DNA of 32,983 nt from CAYYNP01 sp964472545 (GTDB taxonomy: Bacteria > Planctomycetota > Planctomycetia > Pirellulales > Thermoguttaceae). The translations under genes were made by a program, and so were the position numbers. A model generated the notes under the pieces. It saw nothing but the letters and a program-made list of their open reading frames with translations. It was not told the origin of the DNA and did no database searches. The stretch is from contig CAYYNP010000084.1 of assembly GCA_964472545.1 (NCBI GenBank), positions 1 through 32,983 on the forward strand. Reading direction: 5' to 3'. Positions 15,754-23,023 of the stretch are shown in pieces. Positions within the stretch are counted from its first letter, which is position 1. Each line of letters opens with the position of its first letter.

Positions 15754-17040
15754 ATGTGTCGGTTCCCGATGCGGTCGGTTCTTGTCGGCATGATTGGTGT
15801 TTTCACCTGGGCTGCTGCGGACCAGCGAGCCAACGCCGCCACGCCGTACGTGGTGACCGACTTGGGCACGCTCGGCGGCGACTTCTCCGAAGCCTTCGGC
15901 ATCAACGGTTCGGGGCAAATCGTCGGGCGGTCGGCAACCGCGGCCGGCGACATCCACGCTTTCTTTTTCAACGGCAACGCGATGCAAGATCTCGGCACGC
16001 TCGGCGGGCTCGCGTCGGCCGCCCATGCGATAGACGATAGCGGCCGTGTGGTGGGAGAGGCGGAGACGGGTCCGGGCGCCTTTCGGGCGTTCGTCGACGA
16101 CGGCGCGATGGGAGACCTCGGGGTCTTGGCGGGCGATGCGTCGGTCGCCTTCGGCGTCAACGGCCTCGGGCACATCGTAGGAGAATCGGAGACTCCCACC
16201 GGCGAGTTTCATGCAGTGATCTACGACGCCGGCACGTGGCACGACCTGGCCGCGCCCGGAAGCCTCGCTTCGACCGCCTTTGACGTCAACGACTCGCGGC
16301 GGGTCGTCGGCCAACACGAAGTCGCACCGGGCGTCTTCCACGCCTTTCTCTACAGCGACGCCGGGCCGATGCAAGACCTGGGGACGCTGGGCGGAGGTTT
16401 CTCCGTGGCCAACGCCGTTAACGACGGGGGACTGGTGGTTGGCGAAGCGGAGACCGCGCTGGGCGAAATGCACGCGTTTTCGCACAACGGCGTCGGAGCG
16501 ATGCAGGATTTGGGTACGCTCGGCGGCCCGACCTCGGCGGCGCTGGACGTCAACGATCTGGGGCAGATCGTCGGTGTATCGATGACAGGCGGCGGTGTGG
16601 AACACGCCTTTCTGTTCGACGCCGGCGACGCCGCCATGACCGACCTGAACGACCTGCTCCCGCAGGGTTCGTCCTGGGTGCTCAGTTCGGCCGCCGGGAT
16701 CAACGAATCGGGAAAGATCGCCGCGTCCGGCTTCGACGCCTCGGGCGAGTTGCACGCCGTGTTGCTGACGCCGGTGCCCGAGCCGGGGACGTTGATCTTG
16801 TTGTTGACGGCAATCGTCGCGGGGCTGGGCTTTGTCGGACGACGCCATAGTAGTCATCTCGCTCCGCGAGATGTCACCCCGTCTCGCGGAGCGAGACGAC
16901 TACTTTCCACCCCGTCTCGCGGAGCGAGACGACTACTTTCCACCCCGTCTCGCGGAGCGAGACGACTACTTTCCGGCCCGTCTCGCGGAGCGAGACGACT
17001 ACTTTCCGGTCCGTCTCGCGGAGCGAGACGCCCACGTTGA
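15754..17040 (+). CDS. HAF-repeat secreted protein with PEP-CTERM tail and repeat-encoded extension
   Basis: The 428-residue product has a signal peptide (to about ANA-AT, residue 29) and then seven or so HAF-type repeats of the form DLGTLGG-x-S-x-A-x-x-IN-x-G-x-IVG-x-A-x-T-x-x-G-x-x-HAF. These are predicted to fold as a beta-propeller outside the cytoplasm. A PEP-CTERM sorting signal follows (VPEPGTLILLLTAIVAGLGFVGRR, about 341-364), which in exosortase-bearing bacteria directs surface attachment or release. About 63 further residues, mainly repeats of the 11-mer SRGARRLLS(T/G)P, come from five 33-bp palindromic repeats read in frame. Normal PEP-CTERM proteins end a few residues after the basic cluster, so the extension is aberrant. 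ATG 15754 follows an AGAAGAGG site. The stop codon is 17 nt before the hydrogenase small-subunit ATG. Confidence 0.83.
   Translation: MCRFPMRSVLVGMIGVFTWAAADQRANAATPYVVTDLGTLGGDFSEAFGINGSGQIVGRSATAAGDIHAFFFNGNAMQDLGTLGGLASAAHAIDDSGRVVGEAETGPGAFRAFVDDGAMGDLGVLAGDASVAFGVNGLGHIVGESETPTGEFHAVIYDAGTWHDLAAPGSLASTAFDVNDSRRVVGQHEVAPGVFHAFLYSDAGPMQDLGTLGGGFSVANAVNDGGLVVGEAETALGEMHAFSHNGVGAMQDLGTLGGPTSAALDVNDLGQIVGVSMTGGGVEHAFLFDAGDAAMTDLNDLLPQGSSWVLSSAAGINESGKIAASGFDASGELHAVLLTPVPEPGTLILLLTAIVAGLGFVGRRHSSHLAPRDVTPSRGARRLLSTPSRGARRLLSTPSRGARRLLSGPSRGARRLLSGPSRGARRPR
16847..17029. repeat. Tandem array of 33-bp palindromic repeats with an inverted leading copy
   Basis: An inverted copy (ATAGTAGTCATCTCGCTCCG, then CGAGATG) starts at 16847. 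Five direct copies of GTCTCGCGGAGCGAGAC follow at 16881, 16914, 16947, 16980 and 17013, each followed by GACTACTTTCC or a variant, for an exact period of 33. The palindrome and the AGTAG arm are the same family as the 44-bp array at 12093-12562. The block overlaps the end of the HAF gene and ends 28 nt before the hydrogenase small-subunit ATG. Confidence 0.95.
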
Positions 17041-17057
17041 CGCGAGGAGAACCGATC

Positions 17058-18221
17058 ATGCCCGTCAGCCGCCGCAGTTTCCTCCAGGCCACCTCGGCCG
17101 TGGCCGCCGCGTTGGGATTGAAGTTGCCGCAGTTGCTCGGCGATGAAGGGCAAGACGCCAACGACGGCCCTACGGTCATCTGGCTGGAGGCCCAGAGTTG
17201 CAGCGGATGCAGCGTGTCGCTGCTTAACAGTATCTACTACGGCACGATCGACGAACTGCTGCTGAATACACTGAACCTGGAATTCCACCCCACGATCATG
17301 GCCGGTGCCGGATCGGCCGCCATCGCCGCCGCGGCGGCCGCCCGAGCTGAGACGGGTTACGTATTGATCGTCGAGGGCGGCGTGCCCACCGGCGCCGGCG
17401 GCAAGTACGCGGAGCTTTGGCCCGGGCTGACCGTGCTCGACGGCGTGAAACAGTTTGCCCAAGACGCCGGCTTCGTGATGGCCGTCGGGAGTTGCAGTGC
17501 CTACGGCGGCGTCAACGGCGGGGAGCCCAATCCGACCGGCGTGATGCCGCTGAGCGATATCCTCCCCGACAAAGAAGTGATCAACGTTCCCGGCTGCCCC
17601 TCGCATCCCGACTGGGTCGTCGGCACGGTGGCCCATTTGATCGAGGAAGAGGAGGCCCCATTGTTGGACTCCAAGGGCCGGCCGGAACTGTTTTTCGAGG
17701 GCAAGGTTCACAATCGGTGTCCGAACTACGACGCCTTCGAGGCGGGCGACTACAGCATCGACACGTGTCTCTACCAACACGGCTGCAAGGGCCCGAACAC
17801 GCGGAGCGATTGCCCGCAGCGGAAGTGGCACAGCCCGGCCAAGGGCGAATTCGGCGTGAATTGGTGTATCGGCTCGCGCAGCCCGTGCTTAGGCTGTACC
17901 GAGCCGGAGTTCCCCGACGGCCTGTCGCCGTTCTACGGACGTCCGGCCGGCATTGCCCAGACGGAGCCGCAGGTTGCCGAGAGTCAACACAATCCGCCGG
18001 AGGCGGCCACCGGCAACACGGCAACCGGGGACGAGAACCTCACGGCCTACGAAAGAAACGAGCGTTATCGCGAACGGATGGCCGAACTCCGGCGCGAGAA
18101 GGAGCGCCTGGAGAAGGAGCGTCTGGAACGCCTGCGACGCGAAGCCGACGCCAAGCGCAAGGCCTATCTGGAAGCACAAGCCGAACGCCGCGCCGCGTAT
18201 GAGCGTCGGCGGCGGCCATGA
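17058..18221 (+). CDS. Tat-exported [NiFe]-hydrogenase small subunit
   Basis: The 387-residue protein starts with a twin-arginine signal (SRRSFLQATSAVAAALG), so the folded heterodimer is expected outside the cytoplasmic membrane. All iron-sulfur ligands of a group 1-type small subunit are present: proximal C48, C51, C146 (GSCSAYGG) and C180 (VPGCPSHPDW); distal H218, C221, C237 and C243; medial C252, C277 and C280. C270 sits in NWC where many enzymes have NWP, so a four-Cys medial cluster is likely. After the usual end (PFYGRP, near 296) there is no membrane helix but a linker and a highly charged helical tail (about 330-387, rich in Glu and Arg). ATG 17058 follows GAGGAG; a TTG at 17037 is possible but less likely. 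It is the first gene of the hydrogenase cluster. Confidence 0.93.
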   Translation: MPVSRRSFLQATSAVAAALGLKLPQLLGDEGQDANDGPTVIWLEAQSCSGCSVSLLNSIYYGTIDELLLNTLNLEFHPTIMAGAGSAAIAAAAAARAETGYVLIVEGGVPTGAGGKYAELWPGLTVLDGVKQFAQDAGFVMAVGSCSAYGGVNGGEPNPTGVMPLSDILPDKEVINVPGCPSHPDWVVGTVAHLIEEEEAPLLDSKGRPELFFEGKVHNRCPNYDAFEAGDYSIDTCLYQHGCKGPNTRSDCPQRKWHSPAKGEFGVNWCIGSRSPCLGCTEPEFPDGLSPFYGRPAGIAQTEPQVAESQHNPPEAATGNTATGDENLTAYERNERYRERMAELRREKERLEKERLERLRREADAKRKAYLEAQAERRAAYERRRRP

Positions 18222-18289
18222 GCAAGGCGGCCCCACACGGCCCATATGACCCGACGGCGGGCCCCGCCCGCCAGTAGAGGAGCGTTTAG

Positions 18290-19027
18290 ATGGCGACCAC
18301 CATCGAGATCGGACCGCTGACCCGCGTCGAGGGGCACATGGACGTGGCGGTGACCGTCGAGTCGTTCGGCGGCACGTTGAAGGTGGTCGATGCGCGGAGT
18401 TCCGGCACGACGTTCCGCGGCTTCGAGATCATCATGGCCGGGCGCGACCCGCTCGACGCCCCGCAGTATACGCAACGGATCTGCGGCGTCTGCCCGGTGT
18501 CGCACGGCATGGCGTCGTCGATGAACCTCGAGTCGGCCTTCGGCGTGCGGCCGGCGGAGAACGGCCGCGTGCTGCGGAATCTGGTGCTGGGGGCGAACTA
18601 CTTGCAGTCGCACGTGCTGCACTTCTACCATCTGGCCGCGTTGGACTACATCGACACCACCGGCTTGTTGGCGTCGCCGCCTTGGACGCCGCGTTGGACC
18701 GCGCCGGACATGCTCACCGGCGAACCGGCGGCCGACCTGGTGGCGCATTACGTCCAGGCGTTGGAGATTCGCCGCAAGGCCCATCAGATGGGCGCGATCT
18801 TCGGCGGCAAGCTGCCGATGTGCCCGGCGTTCGTGCCCGGCGGTTGTAGCGAGGAGGTCACCACCGAGAAGATCGACGCATTCCGCGCGCTGCTGACGGA
18901 GATCGCCTGGTTCGTGCGCGACGTCTACCTGCCCGACGTGGAACTTGTGGCCGAGCGTTTCCCGCAATACTCGTCGCTGGGCCGCGGCTGCGGCAACTTG
19001 CTGGCCTACGGCGTGTTCGACCTGTAG
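18290..19027 (+). CDS. [NiFe]-hydrogenase large subunit, N-terminal part before an in-frame TAG
   Basis: The 245-residue frame is the first half of a hydrogenase catalytic subunit. It has GPLTRVEGHMDV at the start, FRGFE (42-46), and the N-terminal Ni-binding motif RICGVCPVSH with C65, C68 and H72. It ends at TAG (19025-19027) after GVFDL, in the middle of a region that is normally continuous. The same reading frame carries on without any shift through STGRRKLFPGGSYTSRRF to the C-terminal Ni motif, so the two pieces form one ancestral gene of 475 codons counting the TAG. Alone, this fragment lacks two of the four Ni-ligand cysteines and cannot form the NiFe site. The AGGAG ribosome site (18277-18284) and the position 68 nt after the small-subunit gene fit a normal operon order. 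Confidence 0.9.
   Translation: MATTIEIGPLTRVEGHMDVAVTVESFGGTLKVVDARSSGTTFRGFEIIMAGRDPLDAPQYTQRICGVCPVSHGMASSMNLESAFGVRPAENGRVLRNLVLGANYLQSHVLHFYHLAALDYIDTTGLLASPPWTPRWTAPDMLTGEPAADLVAHYVQALEIRRKAHQMGAIFGGKLPMCPAFVPGGCSEEVTTEKIDAFRALLTEIAWFVRDVYLPDVELVAERFPQYSSLGRGCGNLLAYGVFDL
19025..19027 (+). other. In-frame amber codon splitting the hydrogenase large subunit
   Basis: A single TAG (context CTG TAG TCG) interrupts an otherwise continuous frame running from 18290 to 19717. One base change from GAG, CAG, AAG, TCG, TTG, TGG, TAC or TAT would explain it. It may be a recent nonsense mutation, a sequence error or read-through. No element for recoding was recognised. Confidence 0.9.
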
Positions 19028-19114
19028 TCGACCGGCCGGCGGAAGCTGTTTCCCGGCGGAAGTTACACCTCGCGTCGGTTCCGCGCGCTCGATCCCCGGC
19101 GAATCGCCGAGTAC

Positions 19115-19717
19115 GTGAAACACTCGCGGTACGAGCCGACCAGCGGCAGCCGCCATCCGGCCGCCGGGCTCACCGAGCCTCTGCCCGAAAAGGACGGCGC
19201 CTATACCTGGCTCAAGGCCCCGCGATACATGCGGATGGTCCACGAGGTGGGGCCGTTGGCGCGAATGTGGATCGCCGGCCGCTATCGCCGCGGCATCTCG
19301 ACCGTCGACCGATTACTCGCCCGGGCCGAAGAGGCCCAACTGATCGCCGGGGTGATGGACGGCTGGCTCGATGAACTGGTGCCGGGCGAGCCGAGCTTCG
19401 AGCCGGTCGCCGTGCCCGAGGTGGCCGTGGGCGCCGGGCTGACCGAAGCGCCGCGCGGTGCGCTGGGCCATTGGATCCGCGTTGAAGAGGGCAAGATCCA
19501 CAACTACCAGGTCGTCACGCCGACCGCCTGGAACGGCTCGCCGAAAGACGATTTCAACCAGCGCGGGCCGATCGAGCAGGCCCTGGTCGGCACGCCGGTG
19601 GCCAACGCGGACGAGCCGGTCGAAGTGCTGCGGGTGGTCCATTCGTTCGATCCGTGTTTGGCATGCGCGGTCCACGTGTTGCGGCCGCGAGACGGGGCCG
19701 GTGCCGGGCGACCGTGA
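19115..19717 (+). pseudogene. [NiFe]-hydrogenase large subunit, C-terminal part after the in-frame TAG
   Basis: The frame continues from the TAG (codons from 19028) through KLFPGG, GAYTWLKAPRYMRMVHEVGPLARM and NYQVVTPTAWNGSPKDDFNQRGPIEQAL to the C-terminal Ni-binding motif DPCLACAVH, whose cysteines are codons 456 and 459 of the joined gene. The motif is followed by a 13-residue tail (VLRPRDGAGAGRP) of the kind removed by a maturation endopeptidase after the His. The first possible internal start is GTG 19115, but it lies inside the conserved stretch EYVKHSRYEP and has no visible ribosome site, so independent translation is doubtful. All expected motifs are intact, so decay has not gone beyond the stop codon. 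The protease gene follows closely. Confidence 0.85.
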
Positions 19718-19742
19718 AAAACCGATCGAGTGGGAAGACCTG

Positions 19743-19761
19743 ATGGGTGGCTGGGGTCGAG
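19743..19761. repeat. Half copy of a family B REP-like unit
   Basis: GGGTGGCTGGGGTCGAGG matches the start of the left arm of the element at 8315-8413. No inverted partner was found nearby. It lies between the hydrogenase large-subunit frame and the protease gene. Confidence 0.6.
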
Positions 19762-19786
19762 GATTGACGGCAGAGGAAGGGAGTGC

Positions 19787-20347
19787 ATGGTGCGCAGTGC
19801 AAAATGCAAAATGCAAAGTGCGAGGTGCAAAGTGCCCGATGCGGCGTGCGACGTGCGGCCGACGTTGGTGTTGGGGATCGGCAACATCCTGCTGGGCGAC
19901 GAGGGCGTGGGCGTTCGCGTGATCGAAGCGATGCAACAGACGGCTTTGCCCGAGGGGGTCGAAGTCGTCGACGGCGGCACGGCGGGCGCCGACCTGGTCG
20001 AAATCGTCGCCGATCGAGGCAAGGTAATCGTCGTCGACGCGATCGAGGGTCCGGCGCCGCCGGGCACGGTCTACCGTTACGCGGCCGAAGACCTACGTCC
20101 GCCGGCCGACGCGCCGATTTCACTTCACCAACTCGGTCTGCTAGAATCGTTGGCAATGGCCGGGCAACTCGGCTGTGCCCCGCGCGAGGTGGTGGTCTTC
20201 GGCGTTCAGCCGCGGCAGATCGCCACCGGGCTCGAGCTTTCCCCGGAAGTGGCCCGCGCCGTACCCGAGGTTGTTGCCGCGGTGTTGGCCGAGTTGTTGG
20301 CCGAGTTGTTGGCCGAGTTGCGAGTTTCTGAGGAACAGACAGATTGA
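19787..20347 (+). CDS. Hydrogenase maturation endopeptidase (HyaD/HupD-type)
   Basis: The conserved domain begins LVLGIGNILLGDEGVGVRVIE, in which the Glu of GDEGVG is the first expected Ni ligand. VVDGGTAG and VVDAIEG supply the Asp region, and ISLHQLGLLE the His. This is the family that removes the C-terminal tail of hydrogenase large subunits after nickel insertion in the cytoplasm. ATG 19787 is chosen because GAGGAAGGGAG lies just upstream. That start adds about 25 unusual residues rich in Cys and Lys, encoded by a degenerate TGCAAA repeat, and GTG 19853 would give a more standard N-terminus. The C-terminal AELLAELLAEL is encoded by a short GTTGGCCGA repeat. It is the fourth open frame of the hydrogenase cluster, and its target is presumably the adjacent large subunit. 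Confidence 0.88.
   Translation: MVRSAKCKMQSARCKVPDAACDVRPTLVLGIGNILLGDEGVGVRVIEAMQQTALPEGVEVVDGGTAGADLVEIVADRGKVIVVDAIEGPAPPGTVYRYAAEDLRPPADAPISLHQLGLLESLAMAGQLGCAPREVVVFGVQPRQIATGLELSPEVARAVPEVVAAVLAELLAELLAELRVSEEQTD
19793..19858 (+). repeat. Degenerate TGCAAA/GTGC microrepeat
   Basis: About ten loosely repeated 6-9-nt units (TGCAAAA, TGCAAAG, GTGCGAG, GTGCCCG) run in succession across the possible start region of the protease gene. The coded peptide is correspondingly repetitive (AKCKMQSARCK). It looks like slippage-generated sequence. Confidence 0.7.
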
Positions 20348-20412
20348 CATCGGAAGCCCCCAGGAGTCGACCGCCTGTGGCTTCGCGGCGCGAACGAGGG
20401 AGGAGAACGAGG

Positions 20413-22773
20413 ATGATCGGATCGATTCGACGCGTGCTGATTCTGTTTGCAGTGATCTCTCTTGTGGCGGGCGTTGCCGACGACACACTGGCCGAACCGG
20501 GCGACGGCCGCGATTGCGCAGACTGCCACGACAGATCCCGCAACGGCATGAACCTGCTGGGCCTGACCGACGACACTTACGAAGTCCGGGCCGGCGACGT
20601 GGCCCAGTTCACCTTCGACGTCTTCGACGGCCACAACGACTACTCAATATCCGTCAGCGGCATGCAGGGGACCACGCTGGAATACTCGACGCCCTTGGGC
20701 AGCGAGTGGCGGAGTCGTAGCAAGGACGGAGGGTACTTCACCTCCGGCACCCACAGTTCGTCGCGGCAGTACACGTTCGATCTGCCCATTGCCGACACCA
20801 GCCCGGAGGCCGTCTACCACCTCGAGGCCCAACTGGCGGGCAAGAACGGCGGCAAATGGGCTCAGGTCGAGACCTTCGACCTGCGCGTGCTGCCCTTCAT
20901 CCCGCCCGATCCCGAGTTCGGCAACGTCTTCCCGATGATGTTCACCGGGTTTGAAGAGGCGACGGCGGGGGCGACGTCGTTCGTCCGTAGCGGCGAGGAC
21001 GTCGAACTCCAGTGGGACGTGACCGGCGGCGGCGCGGCGGTCGAGGTGACCGACGATTACACCGATCTGGCCGATCCGAGCAACGCCCACCAGTTCCACG
21101 TCAACAACGCCGACAACGTCGTCTTCACCAGTGAACGGATCGACGTCCGCCAGTTCGTCGACGTGCAGGTCTCGGCCGACGTGCGGATCTACGACACCAG
21201 CAGCGGCTTCGAAGACTCCGACACGATCGAACTGGCCGTCGAAACGAGCACCGACGGCGTCTTCTTCGATGCGCATCCGTTCCTGCACTTGCAGGGCAGC
21301 GAAACGGTCCCGCTGGACACGGCCGACGACAACGGCAACGGCGCATTCACCACCTTTGCCACCGAGGCGGGCTTCGTGTCCGACGACGTCGCGACGTTGC
21401 GTGTGATGGTCGATACGACGGTCACCTCCAACAGCGAACACGTGATGTTCGACAACGTGCGGGTGACCGGCACCCGGCCACTGACCTGGGACGGCGGCGA
21501 CGGCGTCTGGGGCCACATCGACGGCGGCTCGGGCAATTCGCTGTGGCTGAACCTCTCCGGCGAGCAGTCTCCTGTATTGCCGGATGATGCCGCCAGCCGC
21601 GCAATACTCGACGCCGCCAACACGCACACGGTCACCGTGGCCGAAGATCGTCACGCACAGGACCTGCTCGTCGCAGGCGGCCGGGTCGCCGTGGCCAACG
21701 GCCGCACGTTGAGCCTGGCCCGTGCGGCCGATTTCGCAGATGGCACCGGACTGGACCTGGGCGTCGGAACTCGGCTCGATCTGGCCGGCAATTTGACCTT
21801 GGCCGGCAACGCCGGGGTCGTATGTCAACTCGGGGCGGCCAATAACGGCCAGATCACCGCCGCCGCGGGTACCGTGAATCTCGGCGGCAGCCTCCTGCTC
21901 GAACCGGTCGCCGTGCCCGAAGGGACGCTGCCGGCGACAATCGACCGAACGATCGTCGCCGCGGCCGACGGGGCGGAAATTCTAGGGACCTTTGCCGACG
22001 TGCCACCCGTCGCGGGCACCGAGAGTCACCTGGGAATCGGCGTATTCCACCGCGGCGTTCAGTACGTCGGACGTGCCGCGCCGCAAGACCCGGCCGATGC
22101 CGTGACCACGCAGTTGTACGTGGCCGGCGGCGGCGACGGCAACGGCGATGGCAACGTCGACGGTCAGGATATCTCGCGCTTGATCTTCAAGTTCTCGCGG
22201 CCCGGCGATCCGGCCGACCGCACCTGGACCGACAACGACACGGCCGGCGGCCTGCTCGGCCGCGGCGACGGCAACGTCGACGGCCAGGACATCACCAATC
22301 TGATCGCCAACTTCACCGGCGATCCGGGCCCCAGCGATCCGCATGCGACGCAACCGGCCACGGCCGCCGCCGAGTACAACCCGGCCACCGGCGAGTTTCG
22401 CGTGCTGGTCGACGGCGTGATGAGCTGGAACCTCACCAGCGACGGACAATTCACCGGCCCGGGGGTCGAGGCAATCGGCAGCCTCCTGCCGCTGGGCAGC
22501 TTGGCCAATCTCACCTCGGCCAACGCGAACACCGTTGGCGAAGGCGGCTTTCTTGGCACGATGACCTACACCGACATCGATCTCGGCCAACTTGCCCAGC
22601 GCGGCACCGACGTCGGCCGCTTCACGCTAGAGTACGTCGCCGGCTTCGGGGCCGAGCCGCAAATCGGCACGATCCGCGTCGTTCCCGAGCCGAGCACGCT
22701 CACCTTGCTCGTCGGCGGCGTGCTGATGACGGTGTGGCTGCGCGGCAGAAGACGGCGACTCGCAAAAGGCTAA
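20413..22773 (+). CDS. Secreted CxxCH protein with dockerin-like repeats and PEP-CTERM tail
   Basis: The 786-residue protein has a signal peptide (to about residue 27). A single haem-c motif, C35-A-D-C38-H39, then falls within the first residues of the mature protein. The middle has beta-rich segments, including a possible concanavalin-like or Ig-like region and an autotransporter-like stretch (DLLVAGGRVAVANGRTLSL). Two dockerin-type calcium repeats follow (GDGNGDGNVDGQDISRLI near 573 and GDGNVDGQDITNLI near 616). The C-terminus is a PEP-CTERM signal (VPEPSTLTLLVGGVLMTVWL then RGRRRR). ATG 20413 follows GAGGAGAACGAGG. It is 65 nt after the protease gene in the same direction, so it is probably co-transcribed with the hydrogenase. 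A role as electron carrier or scaffold for the exported hydrogenase is inference. The single haem would need c-type cytochrome assembly outside the membrane. Confidence 0.85.
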   Translation: MIGSIRRVLILFAVISLVAGVADDTLAEPGDGRDCADCHDRSRNGMNLLGLTDDTYEVRAGDVAQFTFDVFDGHNDYSISVSGMQGTTLEYSTPLGSEWRSRSKDGGYFTSGTHSSSRQYTFDLPIADTSPEAVYHLEAQLAGKNGGKWAQVETFDLRVLPFIPPDPEFGNVFPMMFTGFEEATAGATSFVRSGEDVELQWDVTGGGAAVEVTDDYTDLADPSNAHQFHVNNADNVVFTSERIDVRQFVDVQVSADVRIYDTSSGFEDSDTIELAVETSTDGVFFDAHPFLHLQGSETVPLDTADDNGNGAFTTFATEAGFVSDDVATLRVMVDTTVTSNSEHVMFDNVRVTGTRPLTWDGGDGVWGHIDGGSGNSLWLNLSGEQSPVLPDDAASRAILDAANTHTVTVAEDRHAQDLLVAGGRVAVANGRTLSLARAADFADGTGLDLGVGTRLDLAGNLTLAGNAGVVCQLGAANNGQITAAAGTVNLGGSLLLEPVAVPEGTLPATIDRTIVAAADGAEILGTFADVPPVAGTESHLGIGVFHRGVQYVGRAAPQDPADAVTTQLYVAGGGDGNGDGNVDGQDISRLIFKFSRPGDPADRTWTDNDTAGGLLGRGDGNVDGQDITNLIANFTGDPGPSDPHATQPATAAAEYNPATGEFRVLVDGVMSWNLTSDGQFTGPGVEAIGSLLPLGSLANLTSANANTVGEGGFLGTMTYTDIDLGQLAQRGTDVGRFTLEYVAGFGAEPQIGTIRVVPEPSTLTLLVGGVLMTVWLRGRRRRLAKG

Positions 22774-23023
22774 CGGGCGCCCCTGCCGACATCTCTGGGC
22801 CATCTCCGTTTAGCCGCCGACGGCACGTCGGCGTGTCTCGCCCAGAGCGTGTTCCGATGATAACCTGTTTGTTAACAACAGGTTACATCCGCGTGCGTGC
22901 GTGCCCACTGCGGCCCGCGTCGCATTGACGCGGCCGTCATGCCCCGGTAAACTTGACGGATTCAACCAGAAGTAAACCGCCCACAAGAGGGGCCTTTGAG
23001 CGAGGCCCGCAAGAAACGAGTCC
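22774..23023 (+). other. Intergenic region upstream of transketolase
   Basis: These 250 nt separate the CxxCH gene from transketolase. The only structure seen is the palindrome at 22861-22885. No clear promoter or T-rich terminator was found. Confidence 0.5.
22861..22885. promoter_or_regulatory. Candidate operator palindrome upstream of transketolase
   Basis: TAACCTGTT and AACAGGTTA are perfect 9-bp inverted arms around TGTTAAC. The AT content contrasts with the GC-rich surroundings and no T-run follows, which fits a protein-binding site better than a terminator. The start codon of transketolase is about 140 nt downstream. Confidence 0.45.

Noticed and set aside
17037..17057. TTG 17037 as the start of the hydrogenase small subunit
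   Set aside because: It lies before the GAGGAG site, adds seven residues ahead of the Tat motif and overlaps the previous stop. ATG 17058 fits better.
19025..19027. The in-frame TAG as a pyrrolysine codon
   Set aside because: Pyrrolysine is known mainly from methylamine methyltransferases. No pyl genes are in the window, and hydrogenases are not known to use it.
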